From the NCBI GenBank assembly GCA_027310235.1, contig DAIDBF010000088.1, forward strand, positions 1 through 10,806: a stretch of DNA of 10,806 bases. Direction: 5' to 3'. The notes beneath the pieces are model-generated. The model was not told where the DNA came from. It saw only the letters and a program-made list of their open reading frames with translations, and did not search any database. Shown piece after piece: positions 6,257 to 10,806 of the stretch (the first letter of the stretch is position 1; the number at the start of each line of letters is the position of its first letter). The position numbers were made by a program, and so were the translations under genes. The DNA comes from a bacterium. Its GTDB lineage: Bacteria > Patescibacteriota > Minisyncoccia > UBA6257 > GWB1-50-10.

Positions 6257-6490
6257 ATGGGAACACAATGTGAGGTTTCTTTTAAGATTTCTTTCAAGAA
6301 GAACGGAATCGATACCGCAAGAGAAAATTTTCTGCAAGAGACGCTTCTTTTTGATAAATCAACAACTCTTGAAGAGATGGTGAATAGGATAGAAAGCCAC
6401 GCAAAGGGCATCTGCCTTAAAGAAAATTGGAAGCTCTTAAAAATAAGAGAAATAATTATATCAATAAATAACGAAGGCGATCATTCTTAG
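6257..6490 (+). CDS. Small protein, function unknown (77 aa)
   Basis: The product starts MGTQCEVSFKISFKKNG, a likely beta hairpin, followed by a helix around TTLEEMVNRIESHAKGI and a basic/hydrophobic end, KLLKIREIIISINN. No known domain is recognised. An AAGGTGAG Shine-Dalgarno sequence precedes the ATG. It has its own promoter and a hairpin overlapping its stop codon, so it is a separate transcript from the two small genes upstream. Size, layout (beta segment, acidic helix, I-C...N, I-x-E-I) and ribosome-binding style match the 5897 gene, so the two may be diverged paralogues. The similarity is too weak by eye to be certain. Confidence 0.75.
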   Translation: MGTQCEVSFKISFKKNGIDTARENFLQETLLFDKSTTLEEMVNRIESHAKGICLKENWKLLKIREIIISINNEGDHS

Positions 6491-6510
6491 GTCGCCTCTC
6501 GCATTTTATA
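6475..6510 (+). terminator. Hairpin overlapping the stop codon, probable weak terminator
   Basis: AGGCGATC (6475-6482) pairs with GGTCGCCT (6490-6497), seven Watson-Crick pairs plus one T-G. The TAG stop at 6488-6490 lies in the loop and 3' arm. ATTTTATA follows after five bases, so the tail is weak. Confidence 0.5.
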
Positions 6511-6520
6511 AGCAACAGAT

Positions 6521-6533
6521 TATAATAAAATTA
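6521..6533 (+). promoter_or_regulatory. -10 box placing +1 at the ATG of the serine hydrolase gene
   Basis: TATAAT at 6521-6526 is followed by exactly six bases and then ATG 6533, so +1 is expected at the A of the start codon. No Shine-Dalgarno sequence is present. The -35 region (CTCGCA, 6498-6503, at 17 bases) is a poor match. Confidence 0.6.
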
Positions 6534-7111
6534 TGAAAAAACGAGTTTTTGTTGTTCATGGATGGGATGGGTATCCCGAGGAAGGATGGTTCCCGTGGTT
6601 AAAGCGCGAACTGGAAAGCAGGGGATTTGAAGTGCATATACCCCAGCTTCCCGACGCGAAATACCCGAAACTCGAGAAGTGGACGCCAGCACTTGCCGAG
6701 GCGGTGGGGAAAGCGGACGAATATACCTATTTTGTGGGACACAGCATGGGAACGAAAACGATCATAAAATATCTGGAAGGACTACCTGAGGGAACGAAGA
6801 TCGGAGGAGTGGTGTTTGTCGCAGGATTCTTAAAACGACTCACTGGGCTTGAGGACGACCCCGAGGTGCACGAGTATGCGGGAAACTGGCTCGAGGCACC
6901 CGTCGATCTGGAGAAAGCGAGATCACATTTCGAGAAAAGCACCGCCATCTTCTCGGATAATGACCACTACGTCCCGCTTGATAACGTGGATGACTTTCGA
7001 GACAAACTCGGTTCGAAGATACTTATCGAGCACAACATGGACCATTTCAGCGGCTCTGTAGGCGTCACGGAGCTCCCTATTGCTCTTCAATCTCTTCTCG
7101 AGATTGCTTAA
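6533..7111 (+). CDS. RBBP9/YdeN-type alpha/beta serine hydrolase
   Basis: The 192-residue protein has the compact alpha/beta-hydrolase pattern of the RBBP9/YdeN group (COG3545-like, from memory). RVFVVHGWDGYPEEGWFPW (4-22) is the N-terminal oxyanion-loop region. YFVGHSMG (66-73) is the nucleophile elbow with Ser71. FSDNDHYVP (140-148) supplies the acid, probably Asp144. MDHFSG (169-174) contains the likely catalytic His171. The complete triad suggests an active esterase or peptidase-like hydrolase; substrates of this family are poorly known. Length is normal for the family. There is no signal peptide, so it is probably cytoplasmic. Its promoter appears leaderless. Two palindromic repeats follow within 11-72 bases of the stop. 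Confidence 0.88.
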   Translation: MKKRVFVVHGWDGYPEEGWFPWLKRELESRGFEVHIPQLPDAKYPKLEKWTPALAEAVGKADEYTYFVGHSMGTKTIIKYLEGLPEGTKIGGVVFVAGFLKRLTGLEDDPEVHEYAGNWLEAPVDLEKARSHFEKSTAIFSDNDHYVPLDNVDDFRDKLGSKILIEHNMDHFSGSVGVTELPIALQSLLEIA

Positions 7112-7121
7112 TGTCCCCAAT

Positions 7122-7146
7122 ATTATCGAGGCCGGGCCTCGATAAT
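7122..7146. repeat. Palindromic repeat, copy 1
   Basis: ATTATCGAGGCC-G-GGCCTCGATAAT is a perfect 12-bp palindrome around a single G. The core GAGGCCGGGCCTC recurs at 7165-7177 and 10595-10607. The right flank contains TGTGGATAACTT (7149-7160), close to TGGGGATAACTT beside copy 3. It starts 10 bases after the hydrolase stop and could act as a hairpin terminator, with a following TTTTG. Confidence 0.9.
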
Positions 7147-7158
7147 TTTGTGGATAAC

Positions 7159-7183
7159 TTTATTGAGGCCGGGCCTCGATAAA
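7159..7183. repeat. Palindromic repeat, copy 2
   Basis: TTTATTGAGGCC (7159-7170) pairs with GGCCTCGATAAA (7172-7183) with one T-G pair. It shares the 13-base core with copies 1 and 3 and is separated from copy 1 by 12 bases, giving a tandem pair upstream of gyrB. Confidence 0.9.
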
Positions 7184-7253
7184 TTGGTGAAATAACGCTG
7201 ATTTTATATGGCTTTTTCGGCTCAATTGGAGGTTTCCTTTTAAGGATGAATCT

Positions 7254-7261
7254 GCTATAAT
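7254..7261 (+). promoter_or_regulatory. Extended -10 promoter of gyrB
   Basis: TGC-TATAAT spans 7253-7261 (TG at 7253-7254), a perfect extended -10. The expected start is near 7268, giving a gyrB leader of about 59 bases. The -35 region (TTTCCT, 7233-7238) is weak, which is usual with an extended -10. Confidence 0.65.
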
Positions 7262-7272
7262 GAAAGCAATAG

Positions 7273-7298
7273 AAAAGAGCCAACGAAGCGGCTTTTTT
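7273..7298 (+). terminator. Terminator-like hairpin in the gyrB leader
   Basis: AAAAGAGCC (7273-7281) pairs with GGCTTTTTT (7290-7298) through nine pairs, one of them G-U, with an eight-base loop. The 3' arm ends in six T. It lies between the predicted start of transcription and ATG 7327, where an attenuator would lie. The GC part of the stem is short, so termination would be partial. Confidence 0.45.
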
Positions 7299-7326
7299 GT
7301 TGATAATATCTTACAAAAACACATCA

Positions 7327-9282
7327 ATGCCGAAGAAAAAAGAAGCGAAAAAGGAACCAAAAAAAGAGATAAAAAACGAACAAAAATCTTCCTACGACGC
7401 AAAAGACATCTATGTTTTAGAGGGTCTCGAGCCGGTAAGGAGACGGCCTGGCATGTACATCGGCTCCACAGGAGTCGATGGACTCCATCATTTGGTCTGG
7501 GAAGTCGTCGATAACTCGATCGACGAAGCGATGGCGGGACATGCAAAGCATATCAGCGTCGAGATACTGAAGGACAATCGCATTGCGGTTACGGATGACG
7601 GTCGCGGCATTCCCGTCGACATTCATCCACAGACGAAGAAATCGGCGCTCGAAACCGTCTTAACCACACTTCATGCGGGAGGAAAATTTGGAGGAGAATC
7701 ATACAAGGTTTCCGGAGGTCTTCATGGTGTTGGTGTCTCCGTCGTGAATGCACTCTCGAAATGGCTTCGAGTCGAAGTGCAAAGGAACGGAACGGTATAT
7801 ACCCAAGAGTACGTCCGAGGCATCCCGAAAGGAAGCGTAAAGAAAAATGGAATCTCAAAAGCGACCGGCACGAAAGTCATCTTCGATGCAGATCCGGATG
7901 TTTTTCAGAAGATAGAGTACGACAGAAAAAAAATACTGGATCACCTGCGTCAACAGACATACCTCACAAAGGGTGTGCGGATCAGTTTTGTCGACGAGCG
8001 CGGAGCGCAGTCCTTTTTCTACGGGTTCTACTTCGACGGAGGACTCAAATCGTTCATCCGCCATCTGCTTGAAGGGGAGACGGCGGTGCAGAGCGAGCCC
8101 TTCTATATGCATAAGAATTACGAATCGATTGATATCGAAGCGGCGTTCACGTACGTAGAGGATCAGGAGGCGAGAGAGTTGAGCTTTGCAAATAATATCT
8201 ATACGCCCGATGGAGGCATGCACCTCACAGGACTCCGATCCGCACTCACGAGAACGCTGAACGATTACGCCCGTACCGAAAATTACTTGAAGGAGCACGA
8301 GGATAATTTTACGGGAGATGATATTCGGGAGGGAATCGTCGCGATTGTGTCGGTTAAGATTCCCGAGCCGCAGTTTGAAGGACAAACAAAAGCGCGTCTT
8401 GGAAATCCCGAGGCGAGAACGGCGGTTGAAACCGTGGTGAATGAAGCACTCAAAGAATTCCTTGAACGCCACTCGGCGGATGCAAGAAAAATCATCGAGA
8501 AGAATCTCCTTGCCGCCAAAGCGAGAAAAGCCGCAAAAGCGGCAAAGGATACCGTACTTCGGAAAGGAGCGCTCGAGGGTCTTACGCTCCCGGGGAAACT
8601 CGCGGATTGTTCATCGAGAAAAGCGGAGGACTCAGAACTTTTTATTGTCGAAGGCGACAGTGCAGGTGGTTCAGCGAAACAGGGGAGAGACCGGCGTTTT
8701 CAGGCCATCCTCCCGCTCAAGGGGAAAATCCTGAACGTGGAAAAATCGCGCATTGATAAGATGCTCGCGAACAAGGAGGTGCGATCGCTCGTGATCGCGC
8801 TCGGAACGGCAATTTCGGAGAACTTCGATATCGAGAAGCTCCGCTATCATAAAATTATCCTCATGACGGACGCCGACGTGGACGGTGCGCATATTACGAC
8901 TCTTCTTTTGACCCTTTTCTACCGCTACTTCCCGAAGATTGTCGAGGATGGGTATTTATATCTCGCGCAACCGCCGCTGTTCCGGGTCCAAAAAGGGAAA
9001 GAGTTCCAGTATGCATACACAGAGAAGCAACGCGACACTATCTTAAAGAGAATGGGCGAGCAGGGCGTTTCGATCCAGCGCTACAAGGGTTTGGGAGAGA
9101 TGAACCCGACGCAGCTTTGGGAGACCACCATGAATCCTGAAACACGGCTTTTGAAACAAATTACTGTAGATGACGCCGTCGAGACGGATAAACTCTTCGA
9201 CGTGCTTATGGGAGAGGTAGTGGAGCCCCGCAAGAACTTTATCCAGGCACACGCGCTTACCGTAAAGAATCTGGATATATAA
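7327..9282 (+). CDS. gyrB: DNA gyrase subunit B
   Basis: The 651-residue protein is a complete GyrB, the ATPase and TOPRIM subunit that works with GyrA to introduce negative supercoils. The GHKL ATPase domain shows EVVDNSIDEA (59-68, catalytic Glu59 and Mg-binding Asn63), TDDGRGIP (89-96) and GGLHGVGVSVVNALS (130-144). The transducer has QTKARLGNPEAR (353-364, active-site Lys355). The TOPRIM domain has EGDSAGG (442-448), PLKGKILNVEK (463-473) and TDADVDGAH (514-522). The C-terminal signature is QRYKGLGEMNP (584-594). There is no long insertion of the E. coli type. QTK is shared with ParE, but a single gene with RYKGLGEMNP favours GyrB; gyrA is not in the window. A lysine-rich tail of about 20 residues precedes the fold. 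ATG 7327 is preferred over TTG 7297, which lies in the leader hairpin. No Shine-Dalgarno sequence is present. Confidence 0.97.
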   Translation: MPKKKEAKKEPKKEIKNEQKSSYDAKDIYVLEGLEPVRRRPGMYIGSTGVDGLHHLVWEVVDNSIDEAMAGHAKHISVEILKDNRIAVTDDGRGIPVDIHPQTKKSALETVLTTLHAGGKFGGESYKVSGGLHGVGVSVVNALSKWLRVEVQRNGTVYTQEYVRGIPKGSVKKNGISKATGTKVIFDADPDVFQKIEYDRKKILDHLRQQTYLTKGVRISFVDERGAQSFFYGFYFDGGLKSFIRHLLEGETAVQSEPFYMHKNYESIDIEAAFTYVEDQEARELSFANNIYTPDGGMHLTGLRSALTRTLNDYARTENYLKEHEDNFTGDDIREGIVAIVSVKIPEPQFEGQTKARLGNPEARTAVETVVNEALKEFLERHSADARKIIEKNLLAAKARKAAKAAKDTVLRKGALEGLTLPGKLADCSSRKAEDSELFIVEGDSAGGSAKQGRDRRFQAILPLKGKILNVEKSRIDKMLANKEVRSLVIALGTAISENFDIEKLRYHKIILMTDADVDGAHITTLLLTLFYRYFPKIVEDGYLYLAQPPLFRVQKGKEFQYAYTEKQRDTILKRMGEQGVSIQRYKGLGEMNPTQLWETTMNPETRLLKQITVDDAVETDKLFDVLMGEVVEPRKNFIQAHALTVKNLDI

Positions 9283-9285
9283 CCA

Positions 9286-9434
9286 AAGGGTTTCTTCTTG
9301 GTACTCCCGCACCGGGTGTCGGAATGCTCCGGCGACATTCCACACCCTACGCTCTCGGCTCGCGACCCGCCTTTCCGGCGGGACCAAGCTCGCTTCGCCT
9401 GCGAGAGTTGCGGTCATACCAAGAAGAAACCCTT
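9286..9434. repeat. 149-nt structured element with 18-bp terminal inverted repeats
   Basis: The ends, 9286-9303 (AAGGGTTTCTTCTTGGTA) and 9417-9434, are perfectly complementary over 18 bases. Inside, GGGTGT-c-GGAATG (9314-9326) pairs with CATTCC-ACACCC (9336-9347), CCCGCC (9366-9371) with GGCGGG (9377-9382), and CTCTCG (9352-9357) with CGAGAG (9402-9407), giving a multibranch fold. It begins three bases after the gyrB stop and ends 10 bases before the rplJ promoter. It is GC-rich relative to its borders. There is no T-run, transposase or target duplication. A miniature inverted-repeat element or a structured RNA 3' end are both possible. Confidence 0.85.
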
Positions 9435-9443
9435 CTGAAGTCC

Positions 9444-9472
9444 TTGACGGGAAAGAAATAAAAATGTAACAT
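9444..9472 (+). promoter_or_regulatory. Promoter of rplJ-rplL
   Basis: TTGACG (9444-9449) is separated by exactly 17 bases from TAACAT (9467-9472, 4/6). Transcription should start near 9479, just before the conserved L10 leader sequence, which supports the call. Confidence 0.75.
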
Positions 9473-9478
9473 GAAAAC

Positions 9479-9592
9479 AATCCGTAGACAGCGGGCATCC
9501 CACCTTAAAAGGGAAGAGGTCCCGCCAAGGAAAAAGAGCGAATACGTTCGTTCTCATCGTAGCTACGGCATAAAGGTCGTAGTTTTTGTTTT
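9479..9592 (+). ncRNA. Ribosomal protein L10 leader with attenuator terminator
   Basis: CCGTAGACAGCGGG (9482-9495) and CCCGCCAAGG (9521-9530) flank a CTTAA-containing arm (9504-9508) and form a GCGGG/CCCGC stem. This resembles the L10 leader consensus (Rfam L10_leader, from memory), which mimics the 23S rRNA site bound by L10-L12. A hairpin, AGAGCGAA-TACG-TTCGTTCT (9535-9554), follows. Then CTACGGC (9563-9569) pairs with GGTCGTAG (9575-9582, one G-U pair and one unpaired base depending on register) and runs into TTTTTGTTTT (9583-9592), an intrinsic terminator before rplJ. CCGTAG (9482-9487) is exactly complementary to CTACGG (9563-9568), a possible antiterminator pairing. When L10-L12 occupies the 5' stem, that pairing would be lost and termination favoured. 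Confidence 0.85.
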
Positions 9593-9604
9593 CCAATAAC
9601 ACAT

Positions 9605-10102
9605 ATGAAGACGAAAGCGCAGAAACAGGAACAAATAGAATCAGGTGTAGAGCATCTCGACAAGCACGAGACAGTGCTTTTTACCGATTTCACGGGTCTT
9701 AGTGCAAACGACTTGAACGCACTCCGAAGGACCGTAAAGGAGATAGGCGGAACAATGTTCGTAATGAAAAAGCGCCTCTTGAAGCTCTCGCTTGCATCGA
9801 AGGGAATTGAGTTTGATCCGAAGCAGTTCGAGGGCCAGGCAGGAGTCATTTTCTCTCCGAAAGATATCGTAGAAACCTCGGGAGCTGTTTATAAATTCGG
9901 CAAACCGTTCATCATAAAGAATATCTTTAAGATGCTCGGCGGATTGAATATCGGCGAAAAGCAGTTTATCTCAAGAGAGGAGGTTCTTATGTTCGGACAG
10001 CTGCCGCCCCGTGAAGTGCTCTTGGGACAGCTTGTCGGCATGATTGCCGCACCTATCCGTTCGTTCATGTTCGTATTGGATCAGAAAGCGAAACAGTCGT
10101 AA
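9605..10102 (+). CDS. rplJ: Large ribosomal subunit protein L10 (uL10)
   Basis: The 165-residue protein matches bacterial L10, the base of the ribosomal stalk that binds 23S rRNA and carries L7/L12 dimers. It shows the typical start (MKTKAQKQEQIESGVEHLDK), VLFTDFTGLSANDLNALRR (24-42), the MFVMKKRLLKLSL segment (51-63), a central EGQAGVIFS, and a C-terminal REVLLGQLVGMIAAPIRSF with the L12-binding helix reduced to a short end. Length is within the usual range. It is followed after 12 bases by rplL, the conserved pair. No Shine-Dalgarno sequence precedes ATG 9605. Expression is probably controlled by the L10 leader. The usual upstream rplK-rplA genes are absent here. Confidence 0.96.
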   Translation: MKTKAQKQEQIESGVEHLDKHETVLFTDFTGLSANDLNALRRTVKEIGGTMFVMKKRLLKLSLASKGIEFDPKQFEGQAGVIFSPKDIVETSGAVYKFGKPFIIKNIFKMLGGLNIGEKQFISREEVLMFGQLPPREVLLGQLVGMIAAPIRSFMFVLDQKAKQS

Positions 10103-10114
10103 TAACTTACATCC

Positions 10115-10480
10115 ATGGAAAAATTCAAAGACATAATTGAAAAGATCGGAAAACTCTCGGTTGCCGAACTCGCGGAACTCGTACACGCACTCGAGGAAAA
10201 ATTCGGCGTCTCCGCAGCCGCGATGGCGGTCGGTGGAGGAGCGGGTGCAGGCGCAGCCACGGAAGAGAAAACATCTTTTGATGTGGTCTTGAAGGCAGGC
10301 GGCGATCAAAAAATCAACGCGATTAAGGCAGTCCGTGAAATAACGGGTCTCGGACTCAAGGAAGCCAAGGATCTCGTCGATGGAGCGCCGAAGACCGTGA
10401 AAGAAGGTCTCAAGAAGGAGGAGGCCGATGAGATAAAGAAAAAGCTTGAAGAGGCAGGAGCAACCGTCGAAATTAAGTAA
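10115..10480 (+). CDS. rplL: Large ribosomal subunit protein L7/L12 (bL12)
   Basis: The 121-residue protein is a canonical L7/L12, the stalk protein that recruits translation GTPases. It has the N-terminal dimerisation domain (MEKFKDIIEKIGKLSVAELA, to about 32), a flexible Ala/Gly-rich hinge (about 35-52, VGGGAGAGAA) and the globular C-terminal domain from SFDVVL, including KINAIKAVREITGLGLKEAK (about 67-86) and LVDGAPKTVKEG, the factor-binding face. Length is normal. It lies 12 bases after rplJ in the same operon, has no Shine-Dalgarno sequence, and is followed by a good terminator. Confidence 0.97.
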   Translation: MEKFKDIIEKIGKLSVAELAELVHALEEKFGVSAAAMAVGGGAGAGAATEEKTSFDVVLKAGGDQKINAIKAVREITGLGLKEAKDLVDGAPKTVKEGLKKEEADEIKKKLEEAGATVEIK

Positions 10481-10501
10481 TTCTGTTCACGGTTACGAGG
10501 G

Positions 10502-10532
10502 AAGCGAATGTGATCCATTCGCTTTCTTTATT
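10502..10532 (+). terminator. Intrinsic terminator of rplJ-rplL
   Basis: AAGCGAATG (10502-10510) pairs perfectly with CATTCGCTT (10516-10524) around TGATC, followed by the T-rich TTCTTTATTT. It lies about 20 bases after the rplL stop and ends the operon before rpoB could follow. Confidence 0.85.
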
Positions 10533-10553
10533 TGCAAAAACACATTGGAAGTA

Positions 10554-10583
10554 TTTACAATAGAAAAAGCTCTCAAGAATAAT
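10554..10583 (+). promoter_or_regulatory. Possible promoter of tRNA-Val
   Basis: TTTACA (10554-10559) is separated by 18 bases from AATAAT (10578-10583, 5/6). The start would be near 10590, putting palindrome copy 3 in the 5' leader of the pre-tRNA. GATAAC (10619-10624), close to the tRNA, is an alternative -10. Confidence 0.45.
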
Positions 10584-10589
10584 CCAATC

Positions 10590-10610
10590 TATCGAGGCCG
10601 GGCCTCGATA
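10590..10610. repeat. Palindromic repeat, copy 3
   Basis: TATCGAGGCC-G-GGCCTCGATA is a perfect 10-bp palindrome with the same core as the copies at 7122 and 7159. Its right flank, ATATTGGGG (10611-10619), is the reverse complement of the left flank of copy 1 (CCCCAATAT, 7115-7123), and GGATAACTT follows, as after copy 1. It sits 19 bases before tRNA-Val. Confidence 0.9.
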
Positions 10611-10629
10611 ATATTGGGGATAACTTCAA

Positions 10630-10703
10630 GGGCGTTTAGCTCAGTTGGTTAGAGCGTTGCATTCACATTGCAAAGGTCACTGGTTCGAGTCCAGTAACGC
10701 CCA
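10630..10703 (+). tRNA. tRNA-Val (anticodon CAC)
   Basis: A full cloverleaf is visible: acceptor GGGCGTT (10630-10636)/AACGCCC (10696-10702), D-stem GCTC/GAGC, anticodon stem TTGCA/TGCAA with loop TTCACAT giving anticodon CAC (10664-10666), a five-base variable loop, and T-stem ACTGG/CCAGT with loop TTCGAGT. The discriminator is A10703. The 3' CCA is not encoded, since CAA follows, so it must be added by the CCA-adding enzyme. It reads GTG valine codons. Confidence 0.97.
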
Positions 10704-10713
10704 CAAAAAAACT

Positions 10714-10806
10714 ATGAATAAATCTCTGCACATAGATAAAACAAAAACGGCACTTGTCGTAATCGATCTCCAGAAGGGGATCGTAGAACGACCTTCCGAG
10801 CCCTAC
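10714..10806 (+). CDS. Isochorismatase-family cysteine hydrolase, N-terminus (partial)
   Basis: Thirty-one codons are visible before the window ends. TALVVIDLQKGIVERP (12-27) is the first strand of the isochorismatase-like fold, with Asp18 as the likely first member of the Asp-Lys-Cys triad; the lysine and cysteine lie beyond the window. The family includes nicotinamidases and other amidases, so the substrate cannot be named. The ATG begins 10 bases after the tRNA 3' end, with no promoter or terminator between, so it is probably co-transcribed with tRNA-Val. There is no Shine-Dalgarno sequence in the A-rich gap. Confidence 0.85.
   Translation, partial: MNKSLHIDKTKTALVVIDLQKGIVERPSEPY

Noticed and set aside
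7149..7157. Perfect DnaA box (TTATCCACA on the - strand) near gyrB, with near-matches at 3688-3696 and 10615-10623, suggesting a replication origin
   Set aside because: Only one perfect box, no cluster, no AT-rich unwinding region, and dnaA/dnaN are not adjacent. Two of the three sites belong to the flank of the palindromic repeat.
7122..7183. Tandem palindromes as a CRISPR array
   Set aside because: Only two adjacent copies with a 12-base gap and no cas genes.
7260..7514. ORF starting at ATG 7260 as a gyrB leader peptide
   Set aside because: Its ATG overlaps the -10 TATAAT, upstream of the predicted transcription start, and it is out of frame with gyrB.
7855..8472. 205-codon open frame on the - strand inside gyrB
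   Set aside because: It is the complement of a strongly conserved gyrB segment and shows no recognisable domain or start signal.
9043..9498. 151-codon open frame on the - strand across the end of gyrB and the 149-nt element
   Set aside because: It runs through conserved gyrB coding sequence and an inverted repeat; no protein family is recognised, so the RNA/DNA structure is the simpler explanation.
9471..9599. 42-codon ORF starting MKTIRRQRAS and ending just before rplJ
   Set aside because: Its ATG lies inside the -10 box of the rplJ promoter, so it would not be on the transcript, and the whole frame is explained by the L10 leader.

Overview
The window most resembles a fragment of a small-genome bacterium of the Candidate Phyla Radiation (Patescibacteria), probably Parcubacteria-like. 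This rests on family recognition from memory: a large multi-zinc-ribbon protein of a type common in those genomes, lysine-rich protein N-termini, many genes without a Shine-Dalgarno sequence, and rplJ-rplL separated from rplK-rplA and rpoB. All complete genes lie on the + strand and none looks broken.

Layout. 1-42 is the possible tail of an upstream gene. 43-260 is non-coding with two stem-loops. 261-1925 encodes a 554-residue protein with the same double zinc-ribbon module at each end. Then come a Nudix hydrolase (2056-2469), a VanX-type D-Ala-D-Ala dipeptidase (2507-3562), a structured intergenic region (3563-3920) with a 20-bp inverted repeat, a possible 11-codon lysine-rich ORF and a strong terminator, and an (alpha/alpha)6-barrel glycosidase-like protein (3921-5432). 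5544-6490 holds three small genes with good Shine-Dalgarno sequences, starting with a degenerate receiver-like protein. An RBBP9/YdeN-type serine hydrolase (6533-7111) follows, then two palindromic repeats, gyrB (7327-9282), a 149-nt inverted-repeat element, the L10 leader, rplJ and rplL (9605-10480), a third palindrome, tRNA-Val(CAC), and the start of an isochorismatase-family hydrolase at the right edge.

Expression signals are the most distinctive aspect. At 261, 2056, 3921 and 6533 a TATAAT-like box ends 6-7 nt before the start codon, so transcription should begin at or next to the start codon (leaderless mRNAs). The small-gene island at 5544-6490 instead has conventional promoters, short leaders and Shine-Dalgarno sequences. 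rplJ-rplL is preceded by an L10 leader carrying an rRNA-like stem and an intrinsic terminator, which points to autogenous attenuation.

Functionally, gyrB, rplJ-rplL and tRNA-Val are core information-processing genes. The dipeptidase, glycosidase-like protein, Nudix enzyme and serine hydrolase are accessory metabolic or cell-wall functions with no obvious common pathway. I see no CRISPR array, transposase, phage gene, toxin-antitoxin pair or clear defence system.
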